Part shown: positions 52,759 through 63,175 of the stretch, piece by piece | How the letters are laid out: every line of letters begins with the position of its first letter | Position numbering within the stretch: the first letter of the stretch is position 1 | Assembly (NCBI RefSeq): GCF_030324495.1 | Contig: NZ_JACAGN010000002.1 | Location: forward strand, 240,733-304,732 | Direction of reading: 5' to 3' | DNA length: 64,000 nucleotides | From: Myroides sp. 1354 | GTDB taxonomy: Bacteria; Bacteroidota; Bacteroidia; Flavobacteriales; Flavobacteriaceae | Notes under the pieces: model-generated | Database searches by the model: none | Told to the model about the DNA's origin: nothing | What the model saw: the letters and a program-made list of their open reading frames with translations, nothing else | Translations under genes and position numbers: made by a program

Positions 52759-55494
52759 ATGAAAAGAATTTTTTACACACTTGTACTGGCGAGTGCCATT
52801 GGTTTTACCAATTTCGCTGCCGCACAGCAAAGAAGCAAAGCTGCTTTTGTAACGCAAGTTGAAGACATTAAAGAATACAAATTGAGCAATGGGCTTCAGG
52901 TTTTATTACTTCCAGATGCTTCTCAAAACAACTTAGTCGTAAACATTGTCTACAAAGTAGGTTCTAAACACGAAGGGTACGGAGAAAAAGGGATGGCTCA
53001 CTTATTAGAGCATATGCTTTTTAAAAGTACCAAAAACTTAGGAGACATCAAGAAGATGCTTTCGGACAAAGGAGGAGCTGCCAATGGTACCACATATTAC
53101 GATAGAACGAATTATTACGAAGTATTCCCTTCTACTGATGAAAACTTAGCTTGGGCATTGGAGATGGAAGCTGATCGTATGATTAACGCAACTATCCTAC
53201 AGGAAGACTTAGATAAAGAATTCTCTGTAGTACGCAATGAGTTTGAGATTGGAGAAAACGATCCAACAGGTGTATTAATGGAAAGAACCGCTAATACGGC
53301 CTACTTATGGCACAACTATGGGTTGAGTACAATTGGATCTAAAGAAGATATTGAGCGCGTAAAAACACCTCAACTGAGACGTTTTTACGAAAAATACTAT
53401 CAACCAGATAATGCGGTCTTAGTTGTAGCAGGAAAGTTTGACGAGAAGAAAGCAATTGAATATATCGAACAGCATTTTTCTGTTATTCCTAGACCAACAC
53501 GTGTGTTGGATGAAATATTAACGGTAGAACCAGCTCAAGATGGTGAGAAATACATTGAAGTAAAACGCAATGGAGATAGCAAACACATCCAAATGCTCTA
53601 TCACACTGCTTCTTATGCAGATAAAGATTTTGCTGCCTTAGAAGCTTTAGAGCACATTTTAAACAACGATCCTTCGGGTTATTTACACCAAGCTTTAGTT
53701 GAAACACAGAAAGTATCTTCTTTATGGGCCTATAGTCCAACCGTACGCGATGCTAGTTTTATGCTATTCAATTTTGATGTACCTAATGATAAGGATCAAA
53801 TGAAAACCTTAGCGGACATTAAAGCTGAAGTAGCCAAAATTGGAGATATTGCTTATACACAAGCTGATTTAGACCGTGCAAAAACGAAACTTTTAAAGGA
53901 TATCGAATCCCTGCAAAACAATACAATTGGAACGGCGATTAACTTAACGGAAATCATCGGTTCTGGTGACTATCGCTTGGCTTTCTTACACCGTGACAAT
54001 ATTGAAAACTTAACCGTAGAAGATATCAAACGCGTGGCGAAAAAATACTTCAAAGACAACAACCGCACCGTTGGTTTATTTATCCCTACCAAAGAGGAAG
54101 TTCGCGTAAAACCGACCGAATTCTTGAATACAGATATCGAACATTTAGTAAAAGACTACAAAGGAAAAGAAACGTCTCACGACATCAGAGACTTTGCGCC
54201 AACAATTGCTAACTTAGAGCAAAACTATACCTCTGGTCAATTGAGCAATGGTTTAAAATACGGTATTATTGATAAAGATTTAAAAGGAGAAAAAGTAAAT
54301 ATTTCAATCAACATTCCAATTGGAAACCAAAAAGATCTACACAATAAACAATACGTTGGATCCTTCACAGCATCGATGTTGACTTCTGGAACTAAAGCAT
54401 TATCTAAACAAGACATTCAAGATAAATTAGACAACTTAAAATCTAGTATTTCCATTCGCTTTAATGAGCAAACCATTTCAATTTTTGTTAATTCGTACCG
54501 CAGCACCATTAAGGAAACAATGGATCTCTTGGATGATGTATTGAAAAATCCAAGCTTCCCGGAAAGTGAGTTGACGAAGATGAAACTAGAATACACAACC
54601 TATTTGGAAAGCAATCTAAATGACCCTCAACAACTTGCATTTACCAAAATAGCACAAGCAACATCAAACGAAGCGAAAGGTAGTATCTTCTATGCTTCAT
54701 CTATACAAGAAGACATTGATGGTGTAAAAGCTGTAACAACCAAAGAAATCAAAGATTTTTACGCTAAATTCTTCGGTGCTAACAATGGAATTGCTACGGT
54801 TTTGGGGATGCAAAACCAAGCAGAGGCCAAAGAATTACTAGAACGTGTTTTAGGAAACTGGAATAGCAACGCAAAATTTGAAAGAGCGTATCCTACTTTC
54901 TTTGGAACAAAACAAGGGAAAGAGATAGTACAAACACCAGACAAAGAAAATGCTGCGGCTGTAGGACAGTTAAACTTCCAAATGAATAAATCAAACCCAG
55001 ATTATGCAGCCTTGACATTTGCTAATGAAGTAATGGGGGGTGGATTCATGACAGCTCGTATTCCACAAAGACTACGTGAAAAAGAAGGGATTAGCTATGG
55101 TGCTGGTACTTCCTTATCTGTACCTTCTAATGTAAATAACAACAACTCCAGCTGGATGATTTATGCCTTCTTAAATCCAACAAAACGAGGAGAAGTAGAA
55201 ACGGCAATCAACGAAGAATTTGCTAAACTTGTTGCCAACGGAATAACAGAGGAAGAACTAAAAGCAAACAAAATTAGCTGGAAAAGTTCAAGACAAACGA
55301 ACTTAGGTAGTGACAATTTCTTAATGTCATTATCTAACTTATACTTAACGTATGATATTCCATTCAATGATTTCGACAAGTTGAATACTGATATCGAAAA
55401 ACTAACCGTAAAACAAGTGAATGCTGCAATTAAGAAGTACTTGCAACCATCAAAATTCACAACCATTTACGTGGGTGATTTTTCCAAAAAATAA
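52759..55494 (+). CDS. M16 family zinc peptidase (periplasmic)
   Basis: 911 residues with a signal peptide ending at about AAAQ (residue 23). The first peptidase domain (about 35-250) has the inverted zinc motif HLLEH (His81, Glu84, His85), with the third acidic ligand in the NEFEI region. The second pair of domains (about 480-900) lacks the motif and would form the closing half of the chamber. This two-halves-in-one-chain form is common in Bacteroidota. The substrate is unknown. Monocistronic, ending at a bidirectional terminator. Confidence 0.92.
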   Translation: MKRIFYTLVLASAIGFTNFAAAQQRSKAAFVTQVEDIKEYKLSNGLQVLLLPDASQNNLVVNIVYKVGSKHEGYGEKGMAHLLEHMLFKSTKNLGDIKKMLSDKGGAANGTTYYDRTNYYEVFPSTDENLAWALEMEADRMINATILQEDLDKEFSVVRNEFEIGENDPTGVLMERTANTAYLWHNYGLSTIGSKEDIERVKTPQLRRFYEKYYQPDNAVLVVAGKFDEKKAIEYIEQHFSVIPRPTRVLDEILTVEPAQDGEKYIEVKRNGDSKHIQMLYHTASYADKDFAALEALEHILNNDPSGYLHQALVETQKVSSLWAYSPTVRDASFMLFNFDVPNDKDQMKTLADIKAEVAKIGDIAYTQADLDRAKTKLLKDIESLQNNTIGTAINLTEIIGSGDYRLAFLHRDNIENLTVEDIKRVAKKYFKDNNRTVGLFIPTKEEVRVKPTEFLNTDIEHLVKDYKGKETSHDIRDFAPTIANLEQNYTSGQLSNGLKYGIIDKDLKGEKVNISINIPIGNQKDLHNKQYVGSFTASMLTSGTKALSKQDIQDKLDNLKSSISIRFNEQTISIFVNSYRSTIKETMDLLDDVLKNPSFPESELTKMKLEYTTYLESNLNDPQQLAFTKIAQATSNEAKGSIFYASSIQEDIDGVKAVTTKEIKDFYAKFFGANNGIATVLGMQNQAEAKELLERVLGNWNSNAKFERAYPTFFGTKQGKEIVQTPDKENAAAVGQLNFQMNKSNPDYAALTFANEVMGGGFMTARIPQRLREKEGISYGAGTSLSVPSNVNNNNSSWMIYAFLNPTKRGEVETAINEEFAKLVANGITEEELKANKISWKSSRQTNLGSDNFLMSLSNLYLTYDIPFNDFDKLNTDIEKLTVKQVNAAIKKYLQPSKFTTIYVGDFSKK

Positions 55495-55502
55495 CAACCA
55501 TA

Positions 55503-55533
55503 AAAAAACCTCTTGAGCTACAAGAGGTTTTTT
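55503..55533. terminator. Bidirectional terminator between convergent genes
   Basis: A 13-bp stem (AAAAAACCTCTTG at 55503-55515 with its complement at 55521-55533), loop AGCTA. It lies 8 bp after the M16 peptidase stop and 15 bp after the stop of the minus-strand lipoprotein. Confidence 0.85.
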
Positions 55534-55548
55534 ATTTTCATGAATTGA

Positions 55549-56367
55549 TTAACAAGCAAAATCCACTGTAGTAGCACCCGCTAAGTAAACCTTGTGTTTG
55601 GCTCCTTTAGACAGATATATTTCTACACTCTTTTGTTCGTAATCTGCTGATGTATCAAAAATAAAATCCAATTGACCATCGTGATCTAAATCACCAACAA
55701 ACAGTAATTTTACAAAGGTATCATTGAAATGAGGGATATCTAAAACCAATTGTTCCTCACTTCCATCTACACTCAAATACAATTTATAATTCTCAAACAA
55801 TTTAAAGGTCTTTTCCTGCTCTGAATCGTCTGTGTAAAGATAAGTGTCCATTTGTTTGCCTTCCGCTCTTAAAACGTATGTTTTTCCCTTAAAAACGTAT
55901 TGTTGTGGTGCTTCCGGCCAAAGAGGTTGTTCTTTGATGTTTACTGTTTCTTTTTTCCCTTTTAGAATGTCCTTTGTTCCACTAAAGAAGAGTATTGGTC
56001 CCTCCTCTTCCGTTGAAATAGCTCCAATTACTTCAGATTCGGTACATTCGTTCATTTCTACTTGCAATTCGTACTTGGCCTTGCGCACTTGAAACTGTCC
56101 GTTTACTTCAAATAGAGCCAGCCAATTTGCATTGATTTTATTGACTTCTTCCCCATAAAAATCTCTATCATAAAACATCGGTAAAAGTACATCCATACTA
56201 ATTTTCTCTTCTCTAGGTAGAATTGATTTAGTAATTGTACTAGGCGATGTTGTATCTTCTAAAACGACGTCTTCTATTTGTTCTGGTTGTGCTAAAGGTT
56301 CTGGTTTAGCAGTATCTTTACACCCCCATAAAGCCACCATAAGGGCTAATACGATTCCTTTTTTCAT
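55549..56367 (-). CDS. Lipoprotein of unknown function with a calcium-binding-like loop
   Basis: 272 residues, lipobox LWGC (Cys16), then an acidic/proline-rich linker. The body is beta-rich. Near the C-terminus GDLDHDGQLDFIFD matches the DxDxDG calcium loop of FG-GAP/integrin-like repeats, which is the only motif I recognise. It starts 18 bp downstream of the lepA terminator and is likely its own unit. Confidence 0.7.
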   Translation of the reverse strand: MKKGIVLALMVALWGCKDTAKPEPLAQPEQIEDVVLEDTTSPSTITKSILPREEKISMDVLLPMFYDRDFYGEEVNKINANWLALFEVNGQFQVRKAKYELQVEMNECTESEVIGAISTEEEGPILFFSGTKDILKGKKETVNIKEQPLWPEAPQQYVFKGKTYVLRAEGKQMDTYLYTDDSEQEKTFKLFENYKLYLSVDGSEEQLVLDIPHFNDTFVKLLFVGDLDHDGQLDFIFDTSADYEQKSVEIYLSKGAKHKVYLAGATTVDFAC

Positions 56368-56385
56368 TTTTCTTTATTTTTTGAC

Positions 56386-56416
56386 AAAAAAAAGACTATC
56401 CCAAGTTGAGATAGTC
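56386..56416 (-). terminator. Terminator of lepA
   Basis: GACTATC (56394-56400) pairs with GATAGTC (56410-56416). On the minus strand the stem is followed by T residues (plus-strand A run at 56386-56393). It lies 24 bp after the lepA stop. Confidence 0.75.
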
Positions 56417-56440
56417 CCTTTATATCACGAGTCATTCGTT

Positions 56441-58237
56441 TTAATCATTTAATTTTAATACAGCCATAAACGCTTCTTGAGGAATCTCTACGTTTCCAAC
56501 TTGACGCATGCGTTTCTTTCCTGCTTTTTGTTTTTCCAATAATTTACGTTTACGAGAAATATCCCCTCCGTAACATTTAGCGGTAACGTCCTTACGCAAA
56601 GCTTTTACTGTTTCACGAGCGATTACTTTAACTCCGATAGCTGCTTGGATTGGAATATCGAATTGTTGACGTGGAATCAATTCTTTCAATTTCTCACACA
56701 TTTTTTTCCCGATATGGTAAGCGTTATCTGCGTGCATTAAAGCTGATAATGCATCCACTACGTTTGCATTCAACATCACGTCCACCTTCACTAAGTTTGA
56801 TGTACGCATTCCAATTGGCGAATAATCAAACGAAGCATATCCTTTAGAAACCGTTTTTAATCGGTCGTAAAAATCGAATACAATCTCCGCCAAAGGCATA
56901 TCGAACATCAACTCTACACGGTCTTCAGTTAAATATGTTTGATTGGTGATGATTCCGCGTTTTTCAATACACAAACTCATTACAGGCCCTACGAAGTCCG
57001 CTTTTGTAATAATGGTTGCTTTGATATACGGTTCTTCTACGCGTTCTAATTTTGAAGGTTCAGGCAAGTCAGAAGGGTTATTCACCACAATCGCTTGATC
57101 TGGGTTTTTCTTCGTATAGGCTAAGTACGATACGTTGGGAACCGTTGTAATTACCGTCATATTGAACTCACGCTCTAAGCGCTCTTGAATAATCTCCATG
57201 TGTAACATTCCCAAGAATCCACAACGGAAACCGAATCCTAAAGCAGCCGAACTCTCTGCAGCAAATACCAAAGAAGCATCGTTCAATTGCAATTTCTCCA
57301 TCGAGTTACGCAATTCTTCATAATCCTCAGTATCTACAGGGTAAATCCCCGCGAATACCATGGGTTTAACGTTTTCGAATCCTTCGATCATATTTTGCGT
57401 AGGTACTTTTGCATCTGTAATCGTATCTCCAACCTTTACTTCCTTTGCTTCTTTAATACCCGAAATTAAGTAGCCTACGTCTCCACTTGAGATGACTTGT
57501 TTGGGAACTTGATTCAATTTCAACGTACCAATTTCATCAGCAAAGTATTCTTTACCTGTAGCCATGAACTTAATTTTCTGACCTTTTGAAATCTTTCCGT
57601 TAATTACACGGAAGATTACTTCAATCCCTCTAAATGGGTTGTACACCGAGTCAAAAATTAAGGCTTGCAAAGGTTCCTCTACATCGCCTTTTGGCGCAGG
57701 AACTCTTTCAATAATTGCGGCTAATATTTCTTCCACTCCTAATCCTGTTTTACCAGAAGCAGGAATAATTTCTTCGTAATCACAACCTAATAGGTTTACA
57801 ATATCGTCGCTTACTTCTTCAGGATTAGCACTTGGCAAATCAATTTTATTTAAAACAGGAATGATCGTTAAATCATTTTCTAGTGCTAAATAAAGGTTTG
57901 AAATCGTTTGTGCTTGGATACTTTGAGCAGCGTCGACAATTAACAACGCACCTTCACATGCAGCAATAGATCTAGAAACTTCGTAAGAGAAATCTACGTG
58001 TCCTGGTGTGTCAATTAAGTTTAATATATATTTTTCGCCTTTGTATTCGTACTCCATTTGGATAGCATGAGATTTAATTGTAATCCCTCTTTCACGCTCC
58101 AAATCCATACTGTCCAAAAGCTGATTTTGTTGCTCACGTGCAGTTACCGTTTGTGTAGCATCTAACAAACGATCTGCTAACGTACTCTTACCATGGTCAA
58201 TGTGAGCAATAATACAAAAGTTTCTAATGTTCTTCAT
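56441..58237 (-). CDS. lepA: Elongation factor 4 (LepA)
   Basis: A 598-residue translational GTPase that helps ribosome biogenesis and back-translocation under stress. G motifs: [14 protein letters not shown] and NKIDLP. The LepA-specific C-terminal domain has GYASFDY and [24 protein letters not shown] take the ATG at 58237 (MKNIRNFC), which gives the usual length; an ATG at 58252 would add five residues. The -7 box TATATTTG (58367-58374, minus) predicts a leader of about 120 nt. Confidence 0.96.
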   Translation of the reverse strand: MKNIRNFCIIAHIDHGKSTLADRLLDATQTVTAREQQNQLLDSMDLERERGITIKSHAIQMEYEYKGEKYILNLIDTPGHVDFSYEVSRSIAACEGALLIVDAAQSIQAQTISNLYLALENDLTIIPVLNKIDLPSANPEEVSDDIVNLLGCDYEEIIPASGKTGLGVEEILAAIIERVPAPKGDVEEPLQALIFDSVYNPFRGIEVIFRVINGKISKGQKIKFMATGKEYFADEIGTLKLNQVPKQVISSGDVGYLISGIKEAKEVKVGDTITDAKVPTQNMIEGFENVKPMVFAGIYPVDTEDYEELRNSMEKLQLNDASLVFAAESSAALGFGFRCGFLGMLHMEIIQERLEREFNMTVITTVPNVSYLAYTKKNPDQAIVVNNPSDLPEPSKLERVEEPYIKATIITKADFVGPVMSLCIEKRGIITNQTYLTEDRVELMFDMPLAEIVFDFYDRLKTVSKGYASFDYSPIGMRTSNLVKVDVMLNANVVDALSALMHADNAYHIGKKMCEKLKELIPRQQFDIPIQAAIGVKVIARETVKALRKDVTAKCYGGDISRKRKLLEKQKAGKKRMRQVGNVEIPQEAFMAVLKLND

Positions 58238-58252
58238 CTTGGTTATATCCAT

Positions 58253-58576
58253 TATTATAAGATCAATAAAGTAAAAAAGTCAGAAGAAATAGGACTTCTT
58301 ATCCCCGTGATCTAAGTTGTAAGGCTTTCGTTTTATTTCAATTACAAACAATACACCTATATTTTGCAAATATACTTTAAAGTTTCAATTTTTTGACGGG
58401 ATATTCACTTTTAATCGCGAGAAATTGTCCCTTTTTTTTATAGTTGCCCCTCCCCATGGTATGGTCACTCTCTCCTTTTTCTAAAATTCTCCTTCATCCT
58501 CCAACAATAATCCCCTTGCTTCCTTCGTTTCCTATAAAGTTTTTCCGTAATTTAGAGTTCCAAAATTTACGCTATC
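58253..58576. other. 324-bp divergent intergenic region between lepA and the propeller lipoprotein
   Basis: Contains the lepA -7 box at 58367-58374 (minus strand TATATTTG) and otherwise AT-rich, C/T-biased sequence. No gene or strong structure is seen. A promoter for the plus-strand gene is not obvious (TAATTTAG at about 58548 is only a partial match). Confidence 0.45.
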
Positions 58577-59458
58577 ATGAAAAAATATTTCCCTGCCCTA
58601 GTATTGGTTTTTACTTCTTTTGTCAGTTGCAGTCAAAAGAGCGATCTTATCCAAGATTACGCGACACTTCCTCCTTATTTAAAAGAAGTTTCAGGCATGT
58701 CTTTCGATGCTAATTCCCATTCTTTTTGGGTTTTACAAGACAGCGGTAATACGAATGAATTATATCAAATAGACTCCTTAGGACAGGTGATGCACACCCT
58801 AAAAGTGAAAAACCAAAAAAACAATGATTGGGAAGAGTTAGCCTCAGATCCTGCAGGTAATTTGTACATTGGCGATTTTGGTAACAACAAAAATACGCGT
58901 AAGAATTTACAAATTATTAAAATCAATAAAGATCAACTCCATGCGAAGGAAACAGAAGCAGACTATGTTATCACGTTTGACTATCCTGAGCAACGTGAAT
59001 TTCCACCTAAGGCAACGGAACTTTTCTATGATGCAGAAGCTTTCTTTTATTATGACGACCACTTTTACCTCTTCACGAAAAACAGAAGCAAAGCGTTTGA
59101 CGGTACTTCTTTAGTCTATAAAATTCCCAATACTCCTGGACATCATCAGGCAGAATACGTTCAAACGTTCAGAGGCTGTAATGTATATAAACACTGTGCT
59201 ATAACAGGAGCAGCGATTAGTCCGGATCAGAAGACCTTCGTTTTACTGTCACACACTAAACTTTGGGTGATTGACAACTTCAATCCCAACGCAATTTTAG
59301 ACGGTAAAATCGAGGTACATAAATTACATCACGATACACAAAAAGAAGCTGTCACCTTTGGAGATGACAGCACCATTTATATTTCAGATGAAGTAAAAAA
59401 GAAATCGGGAGGTAAAATTTATAAAGTAGACCTGAATCAATTAAAACCCAAATCCTAA
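58577..59458 (+). CDS. Beta-propeller-like lipoprotein, function unknown
   Basis: 293 residues, lipobox VSCS (Cys19). Repeated short beta motifs are visible: SGMSFDANSHSFWVLQDSG, WEELASDPAGNLYIGDFGN, AAISPDQKTFVLLSH and EAVTFGDDSTIYISDE. They fit a six- or seven-bladed propeller of the SdiA-regulated/esterase-like-phytase superfamily. No catalytic role is evident. Its last 18 bp overlap the convergent phosphoesterase-barrel gene. Confidence 0.72.
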   Translation: MKKYFPALVLVFTSFVSCSQKSDLIQDYATLPPYLKEVSGMSFDANSHSFWVLQDSGNTNELYQIDSLGQVMHTLKVKNQKNNDWEELASDPAGNLYIGDFGNNKNTRKNLQIIKINKDQLHAKETEADYVITFDYPEQREFPPKATELFYDAEAFFYYDDHFYLFTKNRSKAFDGTSLVYKIPNTPGHHQAEYVQTFRGCNVYKHCAITGAAISPDQKTFVLLSHTKLWVIDNFNPNAILDGKIEVHKLHHDTQKEAVTFGDDSTIYISDEVKKKSGGKIYKVDLNQLKPKS

Positions 59459-62400
59459 TCCGAAGACGAATCGTCCTCCATCTTTACTGTAAAAATACGA
59501 ACAATGCAAGGTTGCTTGTTCAATGGCATTCACCCATAATCCAGCTCCATAGGCATTATGCCACTTGGAAGAACTTTCTTGTGGTGTCCAAACACGTCCA
59601 TAATCAAAACCTGCATATACCCCATAAGACATCGGAATAAATCCAGCGGTAAACTGTCCGGCATTAAAACGCAAATCTGTGGTTTGTACGAAAGAGGTTT
59701 TACCTGTAAAACGCTCGGGTCTGAATCCTCTTAAATTGGTATTACCACCAATCGTCGCTCCGTGATAGAAATCGTAATTCGAATTCAATCGCGTTTGATA
59801 GGTAAAATTCGTTGCCAAGATCAAACGCTCACTGCGTTCTAAATAATGAGCGAAACTAACTTTAGCATCCAGAAAAGGAAAATTTTGTTTGTTATCTTCA
59901 AGATTCGTTCTCCATCCCATAGTAGCATGAAAAGCAAAACCTTTGGTTGGATTAGCCACATTGTTGTATTGTTGGAAATCATAGGTTGCCTTTATTGTTC
60001 CGTATTGTTGGAAATCAAATACTTTTTGGTCTACTAAATCAGGACTACTCGTAATAAAGCGATTGGCTTTATCTTGTACCTTCATCGCTTGATACACTGC
60101 ATTTACTTCAAACGAATTTCCATTTTTTCCTTCAAATTTATATCCAGGTGATACGGAATAACTCTCAATTCTCACTCTTTTATATTCATCTCCCATCTCC
60201 TCATCAAAATAGTGCGTTTCGTTTCCAATTCCATAGTAATTCACTGCAAAATTCGGGCTTGTCGCTCTAGCATTCAACGTGAATCCCCAGTTGTTTGTTG
60301 CATTGGGAAAATGACCGGCATATTCTGCCTCTACTCCTTTGGTATTAAACGAATAAAATCCTTTAAGTGTATGTTTCGCCGCATAGGGATCCTGCACAAA
60401 TTTCAAGCGCTTTGACGAATACAAAAAGCCCAGCTTTACTCCATCTTCAGGATTATATCCCACATTGGGCAACAACATATTCACCGTTAAGGGCAATTTC
60501 TCGTAATTGAAATTATTTAAGTCGTAGCGATTGGTAAAATAATGCTTCGTTTTTTTGCCGACTTCCGTCAATTCGTTTTGCTTATCTGCATAGTCGTAAA
60601 CCACTACTTTTTTGTTGTTTTCAATTTGGAAAGTATCCTTGTTCTTTCCACCAATCAAACGCAGTTTAATTTTGGCTTTATCACTTCCTTGCACGATGAA
60701 TGTATCTTCATCATTCAATCCGTAAATCCAAATTTCTTTGGTTTCTTGAGGATTATAAGTCTTCTCAAATACCGTTTCTTGCCCTGATTTTTTCTCTCTA
60801 TTTTGAACCAAGTGAACCGATCCATCTTCCATTCGATTAACGAGGAATACATCCTTCTTATCTGTTCCTGACAACACGACGTACTTACGCAATTCACGGT
60901 AATATTTTGGCACAAAATCCGCTATTTTTTTCTTGCGTTCTTTCAAAACGTATTTGATGTGTTCTACATCTTCTCCTTGCACTTCTTGAGGTAATTTTGC
61001 AAAGGCTTGTTCAATACTTTCATCATCTAAATCGCGCACAATAGACTCCGCTTGGGTAATCCAATCTGCTTCTGTTGTTGATTTCAATAAATATTGATCC
61101 AATGGAAATGCAGTGTGATTAATCCAACGTGGATTGGCAAAATCTTCGGTATAATTTTGCATATGGCGCAACATCGGCAACTTTTTAATTAAGGATAATA
61201 AAGCTCCGTCGATTTTGGCAAACGCTTGATCTCGATCTCGAGGCACTGGGCGATAAATGACTTGATCCCCTTCTTTAAATTCCGACCATCGCCACTGATC
61301 TCCATGTCGATCCCAATCACCAATGAGCATATCAAAAATACGCGCACGCAGATACATTTGTTGATCTACAGCATATTTTTCATCCTTTCTCAAGTTGGCA
61401 ATGACATCTGTTGTGCTGATGATTTTAGCTGCGTTTCCAAAACTCTCTTCTTCATGTCCTTCACTCGGACGCTCTTCAATCATATACAACTCATCCCCAT
61501 ATTTAGCGTTAAAAGCGCCAAGCGCTTCTTGTTTAGGAATATAATATAATTCAGGATTGGTGTGATAAATCCCTACCTTCTTCGATAAATCTCCAATAAT
61601 AAAAGGCGTATAAGGGTGAGCAGTAGTGTAGAAGTCATAAATAAAACCTTCTGCCCAAGTATTGTCAAAAGATTCCATGACATAATTATCTCGAAATACT
61701 GCCGTTTGCAAAAAACGAGAAACGCTTTTTCGAACCCCACGCATCACATATTGGGTGCCATTTTTATCAGCCAGACGCAGCGATAGTGATTGGTTTCCTC
61801 CCCCTGATATTAGCGGTGTTAACCCTCCTTTTAACGAATCTAGATTTGCCACTGGTGCTAAGATCGGTTGACCATAAGTAGAGCGATAGTGATCTCCCCA
61901 AAGGAAGCGATAGAACCCACTTTTTTGGGTCCATTTTTCTGGGTAAACACTAGCCACAGTCGAATCGACAGTTGGTATACCATAATCATCCGTTGACGTC
62001 ATTTCCGGCTGAAAAATTTGCTGTCGCCAAGTGAGTTGATGCCCTCCATTTTGAAAGGTATAAAAATGAAGGAATGCGCTTTTGTCCGCCGTTATTTCTA
62101 GTGTAGCATACCCCAATTGTCCGGCAGAAAAACTCCCTTTTTCAATGGCTCTTGCTGGAGATAAGTTCCCCAATGCTCCACTGACAATTTGCTTCACTCC
62201 ATCTTTCTCGTGATATTGTAAATTTCGCTCATGTCCTGACACCACGACTACATTCTCATACATTTGAGCCATTGTTTGAAGTCGCTTATTCAAGGCATTA
62301 TACTTCTTGCTTTGCAGATCTTGGGTGTTGATTCCAGATACAGCACGCGTATAATTAATCAATGATCCTAAAAAAGGCAAAGGGATTTTCGCTTCCAAGG

Positions 62401-63148
62401 GATACAAATGATCGTGTAACGAAAAATACCCTCCGTGGTTTCCTGTACTATATACGGGATGATGTAGTGCTAAGACCACAATTTTATTTTGATTTTTATT
62501 AATTTCTCCTCTCAATTCATCAAAGAAATCCTCTCTAGTTTTGATGTCACAATCTTCATTCATATTGGGTTGTTGATCCCAATTCTCCAAATACCACTGA
62601 CTATCCACAACAATTAAAACTGTTTCATCGTTAATTTTTAATCGTTCAAATCCACATACTTTACGCGGTAACAGCGCTTTTTTATCTTCTAGATTAGCCG
62701 TTAGGTACTTCGAAATATCTTTAATTCCCTCATACCCTTTTTTCCATTCCGATTCACCATTGATGAACACCGTTTCCCCTTTAAACTGCTTCGCCCAATT
62801 TAGTGCCGTATTCAGTTGAAAATCCGATTCGCTTTTGAGTTGTTTTTTTTGTATATTATCTCCTAACAAAACCAAAGTCGACGTTTTGTCCGCTTGATTA
62901 AATACTTGAGTCAATTGCTCTAGATGTGCTTGTTCTTCTTGTGACTTCGCCTCCAACAAACCTCCAACGAAATAGTATGTATGCACAATTTTATCGTTAC
63001 TTTGGCGTTTTATCTCTGCATTAGACGCGTCATATTCTCGTTGTTGAGGGCTCAACGTTGCACAAGAATAAAAGAAGACCAAGAGAAGAAAATAAGCCAT
63101 CGGCTTAATTTTAACGCGATTATCGGGGTTTTGACTAAATAATTTCAT
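59441..63148 (-). CDS. Phosphoesterase / kinase-like / outer-membrane barrel fusion lipoprotein
   Basis: 1235 residues from the ATG at 63148 (an ATG at 63160 is an alternative). A lipobox (FYSC, about Cys29) follows a basic N-terminus. Residues about 45-345 are a calcineurin-like phosphoesterase with partly changed ligands (LLGDN, ALHHPVYSTGNHGG, VVSGHERN). Residues about 440-660 carry YVMRGVRKS (467-475, Lys474), LIGDWDRHGDQW (Asp613, His615, Gln618) and PRDRDQAF (Asp638, Asp640), a pattern like the catalytic loop of HipA/PI3K-type kinases. Residues about 880-1235 are an Omp85/TamA-like surface-antigen barrel ending in GFGF. No gene nearby explains its role. Confidence 0.75.
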   Translation of the reverse strand: MKLFSQNPDNRVKIKPMAYFLLLVFFYSCATLSPQQREYDASNAEIKRQSNDKIVHTYYFVGGLLEAKSQEEQAHLEQLTQVFNQADKTSTLVLLGDNIQKKQLKSESDFQLNTALNWAKQFKGETVFINGESEWKKGYEGIKDISKYLTANLEDKKALLPRKVCGFERLKINDETVLIVVDSQWYLENWDQQPNMNEDCDIKTREDFFDELRGEINKNQNKIVVLALHHPVYSTGNHGGYFSLHDHLYPLEAKIPLPFLGSLINYTRAVSGINTQDLQSKKYNALNKRLQTMAQMYENVVVVSGHERNLQYHEKDGVKQIVSGALGNLSPARAIEKGSFSAGQLGYATLEITADKSAFLHFYTFQNGGHQLTWRQQIFQPEMTSTDDYGIPTVDSTVASVYPEKWTQKSGFYRFLWGDHYRSTYGQPILAPVANLDSLKGGLTPLISGGGNQSLSLRLADKNGTQYVMRGVRKSVSRFLQTAVFRDNYVMESFDNTWAEGFIYDFYTTAHPYTPFIIGDLSKKVGIYHTNPELYYIPKQEALGAFNAKYGDELYMIEERPSEGHEEESFGNAAKIISTTDVIANLRKDEKYAVDQQMYLRARIFDMLIGDWDRHGDQWRWSEFKEGDQVIYRPVPRDRDQAFAKIDGALLSLIKKLPMLRHMQNYTEDFANPRWINHTAFPLDQYLLKSTTEADWITQAESIVRDLDDESIEQAFAKLPQEVQGEDVEHIKYVLKERKKKIADFVPKYYRELRKYVVLSGTDKKDVFLVNRMEDGSVHLVQNREKKSGQETVFEKTYNPQETKEIWIYGLNDEDTFIVQGSDKAKIKLRLIGGKNKDTFQIENNKKVVVYDYADKQNELTEVGKKTKHYFTNRYDLNNFNYEKLPLTVNMLLPNVGYNPEDGVKLGFLYSSKRLKFVQDPYAAKHTLKGFYSFNTKGVEAEYAGHFPNATNNWGFTLNARATSPNFAVNYYGIGNETHYFDEEMGDEYKRVRIESYSVSPGYKFEGKNGNSFEVNAVYQAMKVQDKANRFITSSPDLVDQKVFDFQQYGTIKATYDFQQYNNVANPTKGFAFHATMGWRTNLEDNKQNFPFLDAKVSFAHYLERSERLILATNFTYQTRLNSNYDFYHGATIGGNTNLRGFRPERFTGKTSFVQTTDLRFNAGQFTAGFIPMSYGVYAGFDYGRVWTPQESSSKWHNAYGAGLWVNAIEQATLHCSYFYSKDGGRFVFGLGFGF

Positions 63149-63175
63149 ATTTTTAGACATCAAAAGAGGGTTGCT

